Shown in pieces: positions 9,166-18,238 of a DNA stretch of 64,000 nt. The first letter of the stretch is position 1. Every line of letters begins with the position of its first letter. The stretch spans positions 62,001 through 126,000 of the forward strand of contig CALUGP010000004.1 in assembly GCA_944320195.1 (NCBI GenBank), given 5' to 3'. The translations under genes and the position numbers were made by a program. Source of the stretch: an uncultured Prevotella sp. (GTDB lineage: Bacteria > Bacteroidota > Bacteroidia > Bacteroidales > Bacteroidaceae). The notes under the pieces were generated by a model that made no database searches, was not told where the DNA came from, and was given only the letters and a program-made list of their open reading frames with translations.

Positions 9166-11745
9166 ATGACACGCATTACCATCCCCTCTAAGCGACTCCT
9201 GGCCGCGCTCGTGGCCGCGTTCTGCATGGCTGTATGCACGCAGGCGGCCGACAAGAACGGCCTTGTCACGCTTACACTGACCGACGAGCCGCTGCCCCAG
9301 GCTCTCAAAATGATTGAGCGGCAAGGCGGCAAGAGCATCCTATTCACCTACAAGGAGACGGAGCGTTACCGCGTAACAATGAACATAAAAAGCAAGACCG
9401 AAGCCGAGGCAATAGCCGCCGTGCTGCACGGCAAGCCGTTCTCGTACATCGAACGGAGCGGTTACTTCGTGGTGCAGTACAGCCGCAAGAGCACAGCCGG
9501 CGACGGAGTGCGTGGCCGGGTCACCGACACCGAAGGCCGCCCGATGGGCTTTGCCAACGTCATTATGCTCCGCGGGCGCGACTCTTCATACGTGGCGGGA
9601 TGCGTTACCGAAGCCGACGGCACATTCGCCTTCCCCTCGATGCCTTCCGCGCCGTGCCTGCTCAAGGTGTCGTTCGTAGGCTGCAAGACGACCTTCGCGC
9701 CCTGCCGCAGCGTCAACGACATACGCCTGGAGAGCGACACGCGCCTTCTTAAAGGCGTGACCGTTACCAACGACCGCCCCATCATAGAGCACAGGGGCGG
9801 CACACTGGTGGCCAACGTGGCCGGAACGCCGCTCGCGCTTACCGGATCGGCCGACGAACTGCTCTCCAACCTGCCCATGGTTACTGGCGAGGAAGGCAGC
9901 TATGAGGTCATCGGACGAGGCGCGGCGGAGGTCTACATCAACAGCCGCAAAGTGCGCGACGCCACCGAGCTGAAGCAGCTTCAAGCCGACGAGGTGCTAT
10001 CAGCGGAAATAATAATGAACCCGGGGGCGCGTTATTCTTCAGAAACAGGCGCCGTCATCCGCCTCAAGACCAAGCGCAAGAGCGGACAAGGGCTTAGCGG
10101 ACAGGCCGCCGTAAACTGGTCGCAAGGGCGCAACGGGCGCGGCAACGAGGGTCTTTCGCTCAACTACCGCACAGGCGGACTTGACATCTTCGTGCGCGGA
10201 CACTTCTTCGAGAACAACGATTACAGCTCGTCCACAACCAACACCGTCATGTGGACATCGTCCACGTGGCGCACCGCCATACATAATTCAGGCACCGACC
10301 GCAACGCAAATTTCCGTGGAGAAATAGGCTTCAACTACGAGCCTGACGCTCGTCAGTCGTTCGGCGTGCGCTACGTTCCGGGCAAACTACTCGGCACAGC
10401 GCGCTCCAAGCGGAGCGGAAACACCGTGGTGAGCCGCGACGGCGAGCTGGTGGAAGAACTTAATTCTCAGTCAACAATGGAAACGACGGCCGGCTGGAAC
10501 CACTCCGTCAACGCCTATTACAACGCCACGTTCGGCCCGTGGGGCATCGACTTCAACGCCGATTACTACACGTCTGACAGCCATACGGGACAAAATGTGA
10601 TGTATGACGGCGTTACTGACGCATCCTCTGTAAACGACGTTAAGAACAAGCTGTACGCCGTGAAACTGGTGCTCTCCCGGCAGATCGGCAAAGGCCAGAT
10701 AGCCGTAGGCACAGAGGAGACCTTCACCGACCGGCGCGACCGCTTCACGCAGAGCGGCTTTTCGGCCGACGCCGACGACAATCTGCGCCAGTCTTACTAC
10801 TCGGCCTTCGCCGACTACAGCCTCCCCCTGGGCAAGTTCAGCCTCACGGCGGGCCTGCGCTACGAGCATCAGCGCACGCGATACTATGAGGCCGGGGTGT
10901 TCAACGGCGGCCAAAGCACCACCTACAACGACCTGTTGCCCTCGGCGTCGGTGGACTATCAGCACGGCGACTTCAGTCTTTCGCTGTCTTACAGGTTGAT
11001 GAAGCTTAGCCCGTCGTACAGCATGCTGTCGAGCGCGACAAGCTATTCAAGCAAATATCTGTACTCAAGCGGCGACCCGAACCTCGTGCCGCAGAAGCAC
11101 AACTACGTCTCGCTGCTGGGCGGATGGCGGTGGGTAACGCTGAACTTGTGGTTCGACTACACGCAAAACATGTACACCACGTATTACAAACCTTACGACG
11201 ACGCGGCGCATCCGGGCGTAATGCTTCAGACCATGGCAAGCATTCCGCACACCCGGCAGTATGGCGCAGCGCTCTCGCTAACGCCCAAAATCGGCCTGTG
11301 GCAGCCCAACTTCCAGGCTGACATAGACTGGTATGACGCCGACGCGCGCTGCCTTGGCATAACGAAACACTGGAACGAGCCGCGCCTTACGCTTAGCCTC
11401 AACAACTTCTTCACGTTCAACCACGGCTGGATGCTCCGCCTTTACGGCACTTACCAGTTTTATTCCAGGTCGAGCTACGCCATCAAGCGGCCGGTGGGCT
11501 ACGTCGACCTGCGCGTTGTAAAGACGTTTTTCAAGGACAAGTCTCTCAAACTCGCGCTCAACGTGAAGGACGCTTTCAACACACGTTACTATCCATTCAC
11601 CGGCTACGGCGACCGCACCTATTCATCAAGCGACAACCACCGCGACTACCGACGGGTGGAACTGAACCTGGCATACACATTCAACGCCACGAAGAGCAAG
11701 TACCGCGGACGCGGCGCCGGACAGAGCGAGAAGCAGCGTCTTTAG
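9166..11745 (+). CDS. TonB-dependent-type outer membrane beta-barrel receptor with STN domain
   Basis: An 859-residue outer-membrane protein. A signal peptide (about residues 1-28, ending CTQA-ADK) is followed by an STN domain (LTLTDEPLPQALKMIERQ to about residue 100), a carboxypeptidase-regulatory-like beta-sandwich (VRGRVTDTEGRPMGFANVIM, about 113-190), a plug-like region (GTPLALTGSADELLSNLP), and a long beta-barrel with aromatic-rich strands up to ELNLAYTFNATKSKYRGRGAG. The arrangement fits the OMP_b-brl_3 group of TonB-linked receptors. STN domains usually signal to a FecR anti-sigma/ECF sigma pair, but neither gene is adjacent. No SusD-like partner is present either, so the ligand is unknown. 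Confidence 0.85.
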   Translation: MTRITIPSKRLLAALVAAFCMAVCTQAADKNGLVTLTLTDEPLPQALKMIERQGGKSILFTYKETERYRVTMNIKSKTEAEAIAAVLHGKPFSYIERSGYFVVQYSRKSTAGDGVRGRVTDTEGRPMGFANVIMLRGRDSSYVAGCVTEADGTFAFPSMPSAPCLLKVSFVGCKTTFAPCRSVNDIRLESDTRLLKGVTVTNDRPIIEHRGGTLVANVAGTPLALTGSADELLSNLPMVTGEEGSYEVIGRGAAEVYINSRKVRDATELKQLQADEVLSAEIIMNPGARYSSETGAVIRLKTKRKSGQGLSGQAAVNWSQGRNGRGNEGLSLNYRTGGLDIFVRGHFFENNDYSSSTTNTVMWTSSTWRTAIHNSGTDRNANFRGEIGFNYEPDARQSFGVRYVPGKLLGTARSKRSGNTVVSRDGELVEELNSQSTMETTAGWNHSVNAYYNATFGPWGIDFNADYYTSDSHTGQNVMYDGVTDASSVNDVKNKLYAVKLVLSRQIGKGQIAVGTEETFTDRRDRFTQSGFSADADDNLRQSYYSAFADYSLPLGKFSLTAGLRYEHQRTRYYEAGVFNGGQSTTYNDLLPSASVDYQHGDFSLSLSYRLMKLSPSYSMLSSATSYSSKYLYSSGDPNLVPQKHNYVSLLGGWRWVTLNLWFDYTQNMYTTYYKPYDDAAHPGVMLQTMASIPHTRQYGAALSLTPKIGLWQPNFQADIDWYDADARCLGITKHWNEPRLTLSLNNFFTFNHGWMLRLYGTYQFYSRSSYAIKRPVGYVDLRVVKTFFKDKSLKLALNVKDAFNTRYYPFTGYGDRTYSSSDNHRDYRRVELNLAYTFNATKSKYRGRGAGQSEKQRL

Positions 11746-11758
11746 CACTTCTGCAGTG

Positions 11759-11818
11759 CGCCGGACAACCCGGCGCACGCCGTTTCCAGCCGGGAAAAGA
11801 GAGCATCCGCATGCGGCC
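11759..11818. repeat. Left repeat flanking higBA
   Basis: This stretch shares ACGCCGTTTCC followed by GAGAGC(A)TCCGCATGCGGC with 12571-12630 in the same orientation. The two copies bracket the higBA pair. Confidence 0.6.
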
Positions 11819-11868
11819 ATAACGGCAAGAGAATGGGAACAAATTATAATTAAGCATAATTTTATCCA

Positions 11869-11885
11869 CGATTTTTGAGGAATCG
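11869..11885. promoter_or_regulatory. Small dyad over the higBA -33 box
   Basis: CGATTTTTGAGGAATCG has CGATT/AATCG half-sites around the -33 TTTG (11874-11877). By analogy with other higBA systems, where HigA represses its own promoter, it could be the operator; this is inference. Confidence 0.35.
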
Positions 11886-11905
11886 CTACAGATTTAATAT
11901 ATTTG
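11874..11905 (+). promoter_or_regulatory. higBA promoter
   Basis: The -33 box TTTG (11874-11877) and the -7 box TATATTTG (11898-11905) are 20 bp apart, a good match to the Bacteroidetes housekeeping promoter, 20 bp before the higB start. Confidence 0.7.
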
Positions 11906-11924
11906 CATTCGATAATATCTTGTC

Positions 11925-12242
11925 ATGGAAATCACATTTGATAAAGAATACCTGCGCCAACTGTATGAGGACGGCAAATCCACAGACAAGAAACACAGGT
12001 TTCAACCAAGAATAATATCGAGGTATCAGGCACGGATAAAGATGCTTGAACAAGCTAGTTGTGTGGAAGACTTATATCCGTACAAGTCACTACACTATGA
12101 AGTATTGAAGGGAGACAAGGCCGGCATCTCATCAATAAGGGTGAGCGACCAATACCGCATTGAGTTTACTGTATCCCAAGTTGCTGCCGAAACCGTTATA
12201 ACAGTATGTAACATAATTGAGTTGTCCAACCATTATAAATGA
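11925..12242 (+). CDS. higB: HigB-type (RelE superfamily) toxin
   Basis: A 105-residue RelE-fold toxin of a type II toxin-antitoxin pair; members cleave mRNA on the ribosome. Signs of the family are the basic N-terminal half (KKHRFQPRIISRYQARIKML), the central LYPYKSLHYEVLKGDKAGISSIRVSDQYRIEF (the typical S-I-R-V-x-x-x-Y-R-I-x-F strand pair) and a short C-terminal tail. The toxin comes first and overlaps the antitoxin start by ATGA, the order typical of higBA and opposite to relBE. The gene has its own promoter and lies between two copies of a repeat, suggesting an inserted module. Confidence 0.85.
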   Translation: MEITFDKEYLRQLYEDGKSTDKKHRFQPRIISRYQARIKMLEQASCVEDLYPYKSLHYEVLKGDKAGISSIRVSDQYRIEFTVSQVAAETVITVCNIIELSNHYK

Positions 12243-12562
12243 CATTTTGCGCCATGGGAAAGTATATTTGCCAACGCCCGATTCATCCGGGAGAAATATT
12301 AAAGGAAGAGATTGAATGCCGCAACATCACGCAAAGCGCATTGGCAGAACAGATGGCGATGTCATACAAGATGCTGAACGACATCTTAAACTGCCGCCGT
12401 CCGCTGACTCCTACCACCGCATTGCTGTTTGAAGCGGCACTGGGAGTTAGTTCTGACATGCTCATGCGCATACAACTGGATTACAACATGCGCACTGCAC
12501 GTGAGAACAAAACGCTTGCAAAACGGCTGGAAAACATACGTAAAGCCGTTGCTTTGCTATAA
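12239..12562 (+). CDS. higA: HigA-type antitoxin, XRE helix-turn-helix
   Basis: The antitoxin that binds the upstream HigB toxin and probably represses their shared promoter. Its core RPIHPGEILKEEIECRNITQSALAEQMAMSYKMLNDILNCRRPLT is a classic HigA helix-turn-helix, with recognition helix near residues 43-53. The start at 12239 overlaps the toxin stop; MGKY at 12254 is an alternative that begins closer to the conserved part. A strong hairpin follows the gene at 12616-12656. Confidence 0.87.
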   Translation: MTFCAMGKYICQRPIHPGEILKEEIECRNITQSALAEQMAMSYKMLNDILNCRRPLTPTTALLFEAALGVSSDMLMRIQLDYNMRTARENKTLAKRLENIRKAVALL

Positions 12563-12570
12563 ACACGGCT

Positions 12571-12630
12571 TTGCCGGGCGGCCCCACGAACGCCGTTTCC
12601 GGTCAAAACAAGAGAGCCTCCGCATGCGGC
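12571..12630. repeat. Right repeat flanking higBA
   Basis: Second direct copy of the repeat at 11759-11818, overlapping the higA terminator. Confidence 0.6.
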
Positions 12631-12656
12631 ACAAGGCAAATACCGCATGCGGAGGC
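12616..12656 (+). terminator. Terminator after higA
   Basis: GCCTCCGCATGCGG pairs perfectly with CCGCATGCGGAGGC around a 13-nt loop, followed by TTTA. It also faces the convergent cca gene. Confidence 0.7.
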
Positions 12657-12681
12657 TTTACTGTGTCCGCAGGAGAGACCG

Positions 12682-14112
12682 TCACGCCAGCCCCATTTCC
12701 CTGGCCTTGTCCATGAGCAGGGCCATGAGCGGCTCGCGCTCGTTGGGCACGCGGTTGTCGAGCACGGCGTCTTTCAGGTATTTTTTCAGTTCGCCCACCT
12801 CCCTTGAAGGCTTCAGGTGGAACATTTCCATTATCTCGGTGCCGTCTATGCAGGGCTGGAGCAGCCGCTTGTAGTCCTTTTCCTTGAGGTCGTGCAGCTT
12901 GGAACGCACTATGCGGAAGTTCTCGAGGAAATGCTTTTTGCGCACCTCGTTCTTGCTTGTTATGTCAGCCTCGCACAGCGTCATGAGGTCGTCAATGTCA
13001 TCGCCGGCGTCGTTGAGCAGGCGGCGCACGGCACTGTCGGTCACCACCTCGTCGGCTATCACTATCGGGCGCATGTGCAGGTCAACGAGTTTACGGACGT
13101 ACTTCATCTTTGCGTCCATGGGCAGCTTGAGCCTGCGGAATATCTCAGGCACCATTTTCGCACCCACGTAGTTGTGGTTGTGGAACGTCCATCCCACGGC
13201 GTTGTTCCACCGCTTGGTCTTGGGCTTGCCAATGTCGTGCAGCAGCGCGGCCCAGCGCAGCCACAGGTTGTCTGAGCAGCGGCTCACATTGTCGAGCACC
13301 TCGAGCGTATGGTAGAAGTTGTTTTTGTGCGCGCGGCCGTTGCGCGTCTCCACGATGTCGAGCGCGGTAAGCTCGGGCAGCAGGCGCGGCAGCAGTCCGC
13401 AGCGGTACAGGTCGACAAAACCCTTGCTAGGCGCAGCGGTCATCATTATCTTGTTAAGCTCCTCCTGCACGCGCTCGCCGCTGATTATGCGTATGCGGTC
13501 GGCGTTGCGCGCGAGCGCGTCGAACGTCTCGTCCTCGATGAAGAAGTTAAGCTGTGCGGCGAAGCGGATGCACCGCAGCATGCGCAGGGGGTCGTCAGAG
13601 AAGGTTATGTCGGGGTCGAGCGGAGTGCGGATGATGCCGTCCTCGAGATCGTCCAGTCCGCCGAAGGGGTCTACCAGCTCGCCAAACCGGTCCTTGTTCA
13701 GGCACACGGCCAGGGCGTTTATGGTGAAGTCGCGGCGGTTCTGGTCGTCTTCCAGCGTGCCGTTCTCCACCACAGGCTTGCGCGAATCGTGGCTGTAGCT
13801 CTCCTTGCGCGCGCCGACGAACTCTATCTCCAGCCCCTTGTACTTCACCTGGGCGGTGCCGAAATTGCGGAACACGGAGATGTGCGCCTTCTTGCCCAGC
13901 CTTTGCTTAAGGCCTTCGGCCATGCCGATGCCGCTGCCTACAACGACCACGTCGATGTCGTTTGACGGGCGTTCGAGAAACAGGTCGCGCACGTATCCGC
14001 CCACGACGTAGCACTCAAGGCCCAGCGAGTCGGCCACGGAAGAAATCAAGTGGAATATGTCTTTGTCTAAGAGTTGCGCCAGTTCGGCGTCTGATAGCAT
14101 CCTCATTGTCAT
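12682..14112 (-). CDS. cca: CCA tRNA nucleotidyltransferase / HD domain
   Basis: Adds or repairs the 3'-CCA end of tRNAs in the cytoplasm. The N-terminal polymerase-beta-like domain carries YVVGGYVRDLFLERPSNDIDVVV, with the GGxVRD loop and the metal-binding D-x-D. The RRDFTINALAV block and DDPLRMLRCIRFAAQL follow. An HD domain (WAALLHDIGKPKTKRW) comes after about residue 250; HD-containing versions often have extra phosphatase/phosphodiesterase activity. Length is 476 residues. The start could be MTMRM (14112) or MRML (14106). Many Bacteroidales tRNA genes do not encode CCA; the tRNA-Pro at 27274-27347 in this window does not, so the enzyme is needed. Confidence 0.95.
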   Translation of the reverse strand: MTMRMLSDAELAQLLDKDIFHLISSVADSLGLECYVVGGYVRDLFLERPSNDIDVVVVGSGIGMAEGLKQRLGKKAHISVFRNFGTAQVKYKGLEIEFVGARKESYSHDSRKPVVENGTLEDDQNRRDFTINALAVCLNKDRFGELVDPFGGLDDLEDGIIRTPLDPDITFSDDPLRMLRCIRFAAQLNFFIEDETFDALARNADRIRIISGERVQEELNKIMMTAAPSKGFVDLYRCGLLPRLLPELTALDIVETRNGRAHKNNFYHTLEVLDNVSRCSDNLWLRWAALLHDIGKPKTKRWNNAVGWTFHNHNYVGAKMVPEIFRRLKLPMDAKMKYVRKLVDLHMRPIVIADEVVTDSAVRRLLNDAGDDIDDLMTLCEADITSKNEVRKKHFLENFRIVRSKLHDLKEKDYKRLLQPCIDGTEIMEMFHLKPSREVGELKKYLKDAVLDNRVPNEREPLMALLMDKAREMGLA

Positions 14113-14130
14113 TGAATTTTAAAGCGGTTG

Positions 14131-14138
14131 CAAAATTA
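14131..14138 (-). promoter_or_regulatory. Putative cca -7 box
   Basis: TAATTTTG on the minus strand, 19 bp before the cca start. The flank (AAGAATC heptads, 14143-14166) is a short family B word run. Confidence 0.5.
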
Positions 14139-14264
14139 CTTATAAGAATCAAGAATCAAGAACGAAGTGTTAAGAAATTTACATTTTCACAGTTTTGCCC
14201 TCGCCCCACAGCCGCGCCTTCACCGCGCTGCGGCATACCGCAAAGCCGCTCATGGCCGCCAGTT

Positions 14265-14352
14265 TTCCAATTGACGGCTAATTGCGTTGCAAAAGGCCGT
14301 CAATCGCACGCCAAAAGGCCACCTTTTGCATGCTAAAAGACGGCCTTTCGTA
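14265..14352. repeat. Family A element 2 (4 x 22 bp)
   Basis: Units at 14265-14286, 14287-14308, 14309-14330 and 14331-14352. Unit 1 carries the AATTGACGGC variant and unit 2 its GCCGTCAATCG counterpart. The right flank (ACACATTGAGTGTCAA) resembles the flanks of elements 4 and 8. Confidence 0.85.
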
Positions 14353-14415
14353 ACACATTGAGTGTCAAAGGGTTAAAAAAGCGGCCAAAAGTTGGCTCAC
14401 ATCCGGCGATTTTCG

Positions 14416-14423
14416 TATCTTTG
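14416..14423 (+). promoter_or_regulatory. Promoter -7 box of first Sel1 gene
   Basis: TATCTTTG 56 bp before the start codon. A weak -33 (TTGG) lies at 14392-14395. Confidence 0.55.
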
Positions 14424-14478
14424 CAAAGGCCACAGGCATATCGCAGCAGGCCGCGTGTCACACTAAAAAACCACCATT

Positions 14479-15519
14479 ATGAAACGACTATTCATTTACC
14501 TTATCCTTGCCTGCACGGCCTTGACGGCGTGGGGACAGACCATGGACGAACTGTTACAAAAGGCCAACGCAGGGGACGCCCAGGCGCAATATGAAATGGG
14601 AATAATATGCTATTCCAATGGGATTGACGGAAACGAGAAGAGCTATAGAGAAGCCATCAATTGGTTCATGAAAGCAGCAGATCAAGGACATGTAGCCGCA
14701 CTATATTATGTCGGACTATGTTTCATCAACGGTACAGGCTGTGAAAAAAGTAAAGCATATGACAAATTAGGCGTAATTTGTTTGAAGAAGTCAGCAGAAC
14801 AAGGTTTTGCACAAGCCCAAAACGAATTGGGCTGTTGCTATTTGTATGGCGAAGGTCTCACAAAAAACGAGAAAGAGGCTGAGAAACTGTTTTTCCAGGC
14901 ACTGAAGAACGGGGACAACGACGCATACTTCAGCCTTGGACTTCTATATGAACGCTCGGACAAGGAAAAAGCCGTTTACTATTATAAGAAACACATGGAC
15001 GCATGGTATAAGACATTTGGGAAACAGAATCCGACAACAGCCGAGAACATAAGAAAACTCGGAGTGGAATATAATCCGGCCTCACCATCGCCTTCATCCG
15101 GCTACAACAACAGCATGGCGAACAGGCAAGAGAGCACCGACAGCCAAACTGGCCCCACCGATCCGGTAGACCAATACAATCTCGGAGTAGATTATTATCA
15201 GAAAAAAGACTACGACAAAGCGGCATATTGGTTTGAAAAAGCGGCGGAACAAGGACTCGCAGAAGCACAATTAAACCTTGGCCACATCTATTACAATTAT
15301 AATGACATAGGCGTAAGTTCTGAATGGGAGAAAGCGTTATATTGGTATGAAAAAGCGGCACAGCAAGGAAATGCAAAGGCACAGACACAGACCGGAATAA
15401 TAACACATCTTTACAAAAGAGACGATGAAAAAGCAATATATTGGTGGAAGAAAGCCGCAGCCCAAGGTGAAGAGACTGCCATAGAAATGCTTGAACTCTT
15501 TAAAAAACAAGAAAACTGA
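14479..15519 (+). CDS. Secreted Sel1-repeat (SLR) protein, paralogue 1
   Basis: A 346-residue exported protein. The signal peptide MKRLFIYLILACTALTAWGQ is nearly identical in all four neighbouring genes. Then come four Sel1-like repeats (AGDAQAQYEMGIICYSNG, AINWFMKAADQGHVAALYYVGLCF, and so on), a low-complexity Ser/Pro/Asn linker (about residues 200-225, PASPSPSSGYNNSMANRQ), and three more repeats (KAAYWFEKAAEQGLAEAQLNLGHIY). Sel1 repeats are TPR-like alpha-solenoids that usually bind other proteins. The role here is unknown; the export signal suggests the periplasm or cell surface. First gene of a tandem array. Confidence 0.88.
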   Translation: MKRLFIYLILACTALTAWGQTMDELLQKANAGDAQAQYEMGIICYSNGIDGNEKSYREAINWFMKAADQGHVAALYYVGLCFINGTGCEKSKAYDKLGVICLKKSAEQGFAQAQNELGCCYLYGEGLTKNEKEAEKLFFQALKNGDNDAYFSLGLLYERSDKEKAVYYYKKHMDAWYKTFGKQNPTTAENIRKLGVEYNPASPSPSSGYNNSMANRQESTDSQTGPTDPVDQYNLGVDYYQKKDYDKAAYWFEKAAEQGLAEAQLNLGHIYYNYNDIGVSSEWEKALYWYEKAAQQGNAKAQTQTGIITHLYKRDDEKAIYWWKKAAAQGEETAIEMLELFKKQEN

Positions 15520-15661
15520 CAAACGAAAAGCCTGAAAGAAAGCTGCCAAGCATAAAAAGCCTTTGCGCCATCGGCTGGATACAACTTTTTAAAGAAACTA
15601 AGATTCTGTTAAAAAGAAGCGAATACATTTCAAGCAGAATTAACATAAAAACACTACAGAT

Positions 15662-16687
15662 ATGAAACGACTATTAATTTACCTTGTCCTTGCCTGCACG
15701 GCCTTGACGGCGTGGGGTCAGACAATAAACGAGCTTTTGCCAAAGGCCAACGCGGGGGACGCCCAGGCGCAATTTAAAATGGGAGAAATATACTATCTTG
15801 GCCTAAAAGTAAATGAAGACTATGGCAAAGCATACAGATGGTTTATCAAAGCAGCAAGGCAGGGCCACGCCGCAGCGCAATACTATGTTGGCCTTTGCTA
15901 CCAAAACGGTGAGGGTATAGGCCAAGATGACGACATGGCCGTATATTGGTTCAGGAAATCCGCAAACCAGAACTTTGGTGAAGCTCAAAACGAATTGGGC
16001 TGTTGCTACATGTTAGGCGAAGGTGTCTATGAGGATTATGCCGAAGCCGAGAATCTATTTTTAAAAGCGGTAGCAAATGGAGACCATAACGCATATTTCA
16101 GCCTTGGCATTTTATATGAATCTATTAAAAACGACGCAAATAAAGCCATTTACTATTATAAAAAACACCAAGACGCATATTATAAGATATTCAAAAAAGC
16201 AAATTCCACAACAACTGAACGATTAAGCAACCTCGGAGTGGAATATAATCCGGCCTCACCATCGCCTTCATCCGACTACAACAACAGCATGGCGAACCGA
16301 CAGAAGAGCACCGACAGCCAGGCAGACCCCACCAACCCAAACGTCCAATTAGTCCTTGGAGAAAACTTTTATCAGAAAAAAGATTACGAAAAAGCCGCAT
16401 ATTGGTTTGAAAAAGCGGCGGAACAAGGACTCGCCGATGCACAATTAAGGCTTGCTTTCATGTATAAGGATGGCGAAGGCGTAACCGCAAACATGGACAA
16501 AGCATTATATTGGGCTGAAAAAGCGGCAATGCAAGGATTTGACTTGGCACAAACAGAAACCGGAGTATTATATAGTACTGTCAAAGGCGATTCTGAAAAA
16601 GCAATGTATTGGCTGGAAAAAGCCGCAGCCCAAGGTGAAGAGACTGCTATAGAAATACTTGAACTCTTAAAAAAACAAGGAAACTAA
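15662..16687 (+). CDS. Secreted Sel1-repeat protein, paralogue 2
   Basis: 341 residues with the same plan as paralogue 1: the signal peptide MKRLLIYLVLACTALTAWGQ, four Sel1 repeats, the PASPSPSSDYNNSMANRQ linker and three C-terminal repeats ending AAAQGEETAIEILELLKKQ. The intergenic DNA before this gene (about 15520-15661) is a close copy of that before paralogue 3 (about 16688-16831), so gene plus leader was duplicated as a unit of roughly 1.17 kb. No separate promoter is obvious; it may be transcribed from the one before paralogue 1. Confidence 0.88.
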   Translation: MKRLLIYLVLACTALTAWGQTINELLPKANAGDAQAQFKMGEIYYLGLKVNEDYGKAYRWFIKAARQGHAAAQYYVGLCYQNGEGIGQDDDMAVYWFRKSANQNFGEAQNELGCCYMLGEGVYEDYAEAENLFLKAVANGDHNAYFSLGILYESIKNDANKAIYYYKKHQDAYYKIFKKANSTTTERLSNLGVEYNPASPSPSSDYNNSMANRQKSTDSQADPTNPNVQLVLGENFYQKKDYEKAAYWFEKAAEQGLADAQLRLAFMYKDGEGVTANMDKALYWAEKAAMQGFDLAQTETGVLYSTVKGDSEKAMYWLEKAAAQGEETAIEILELLKKQGN

Positions 16688-16831
16688 TGACAAACGAACA
16701 GCCGGGAAGAAAGCAGCCACAGCATAAAAGGTCTTTGCCCATAGGCTGGATTCAACTTTTAGAGAAACAAAAATTCCGTTAAGAAGGAACGAATACATTT
16801 CAAGCAGAATTAACATAAAAACACTACAGAT

Positions 16832-18178
16832 ATGAAACGACTATTCATTTACCTTGTCCTCGCCTGCACGGCCTTGACGGCGTGGGGACAGACTGTAGAC
16901 GAATTCAAGAAAATGGCAAAGGCCGGGGACGTGGAGGCCCTGTACATGCTGGGAGTTTCATACAGTTCGGGGTTCAACGGCTGCAAACAGGACTATGAAG
17001 AAGCGTTCAAGTGGTATTCAAAGGCTGCAAAGAAAGGCCACGCCGCCGCACAATGCTCTTTAGGCTATGCTTATCTGTTAGGCCAAGGCACAAAGAAAGA
17101 CATTGACAAGGCGATAGACTGGCTCAAGAAAGCAGCCGGGCAAGGCGACAGCAGGGCGCAAGAAGAATTGGGAAACATCTACTATTACGGCACATATGTG
17201 CCGCAAAACAAGGCCGAAGCCGAACAATGGTATCTAAAATCGGCGGCTTTGGGAAACACTAACGGTGCCTTCGCCCTTGGCCAAATGTATAAGGACACCG
17301 ACAAAGACAAAGCCATCCATTACCTTAAATTGTCGCAAGACCTGTACCTTAAGGAATATGGGAACACAAACGAAGTAACGGACAAATTGCTGCGCGAGCT
17401 GGGAGTGGAGTACAAACCCGTGCAACTGACGGCTGACACAGGCGGCAACACAGAAGAGGATAAAATTACTGACGAGCAGAAGGAATCGGCAGATGACGAT
17501 GATATTCTTGCAGACTTTTTCATCAACTACATTTTGGGAGGCGAGGAGACAACGATATCCGACATCAAGAAGGATGCCGAGAACGGAGACATGAAAGCCC
17601 AATACAACTTAGGACTCCGCTACGCCCGAGGGCAGGAAGTAAACAAGGATTATGCAAAAGCGGCATATTGGTTTGAGAAAGCTGCGAATCAAGGACATGT
17701 CGAAGCACAACACCTCATCGGCGTTTGCTATTATAATGGCGAAGGTGTAAAAAAAGACCTTACAAAAGCTGCATACTGGCATGAGAAAGCGGCGCAACAA
17801 GGGCAGGCTGAAGCACAAAGCTTCATTGGCACGTTTTACAGCGAGGGCATTGGTGTGAGCAAAGACCACGCCAAAGCTGCATACTGGTATGAGAAAGCCG
17901 CGCAGCAAGGGCAGGCCGAAGCACAATACAACCTTGGCGTGTACTATTATAACGGACAAGGCGTGGACAAAAACATAACCAAAGCTACATATTGGTTTGA
18001 AAAAGCGGCGCAGCAAGGACTTGTCCAAGCGCAATACTTCATCGGCCTATGCTACCATAACGGCTATAGTGTAAACAAAGACGAAACCAAGGCAATATAC
18101 TGGCTCGAAAAAGCTGAAAAGCAAGGTTACAAGGACGCATCTGATGCCCTAAAACAAATAAGAACGAGCGCACCCTAA
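16832..18178 (+). CDS. Secreted Sel1-repeat protein, paralogue 3 (long)
   Basis: 448 residues, the longest of the array. It has the common signal peptide, four N-terminal Sel1 repeats, a different acidic linker (about residues 190-235, GGNTEEDKITDEQKESADDDD) instead of the Ser/Pro one, then five very regular C-terminal repeats (AKAAYWFEKAANQGHVEAQHLIGVCYYNGEGV pattern, here repeated every 36 residues). The near-identical tandem repeats at 17620-18100 suggest recent internal duplication. Function unknown; probably a protein-interaction scaffold outside the cytoplasm. Confidence 0.88.
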   Translation: MKRLFIYLVLACTALTAWGQTVDEFKKMAKAGDVEALYMLGVSYSSGFNGCKQDYEEAFKWYSKAAKKGHAAAQCSLGYAYLLGQGTKKDIDKAIDWLKKAAGQGDSRAQEELGNIYYYGTYVPQNKAEAEQWYLKSAALGNTNGAFALGQMYKDTDKDKAIHYLKLSQDLYLKEYGNTNEVTDKLLRELGVEYKPVQLTADTGGNTEEDKITDEQKESADDDDILADFFINYILGGEETTISDIKKDAENGDMKAQYNLGLRYARGQEVNKDYAKAAYWFEKAANQGHVEAQHLIGVCYYNGEGVKKDLTKAAYWHEKAAQQGQAEAQSFIGTFYSEGIGVSKDHAKAAYWYEKAAQQGQAEAQYNLGVYYYNGQGVDKNITKATYWFEKAAQQGLVQAQYFIGLCYHNGYSVNKDETKAIYWLEKAEKQGYKDASDALKQIRTSAP

Positions 18179-18238
18179 AACGTGTAAAAAGAGAAAGTGA
18201 TTATATTTCAGACCGGAACAACGTAAAATATGACGACG

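Larger units (their letters stand above)
14113..14478. other. 366-bp divergent gap between cca and the Sel1 cluster
   Basis: It holds the cca promoter, a short AAGAATC word run, family A element 2 and the first Sel1 promoter. I see no gene in it. Confidence 0.7.
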
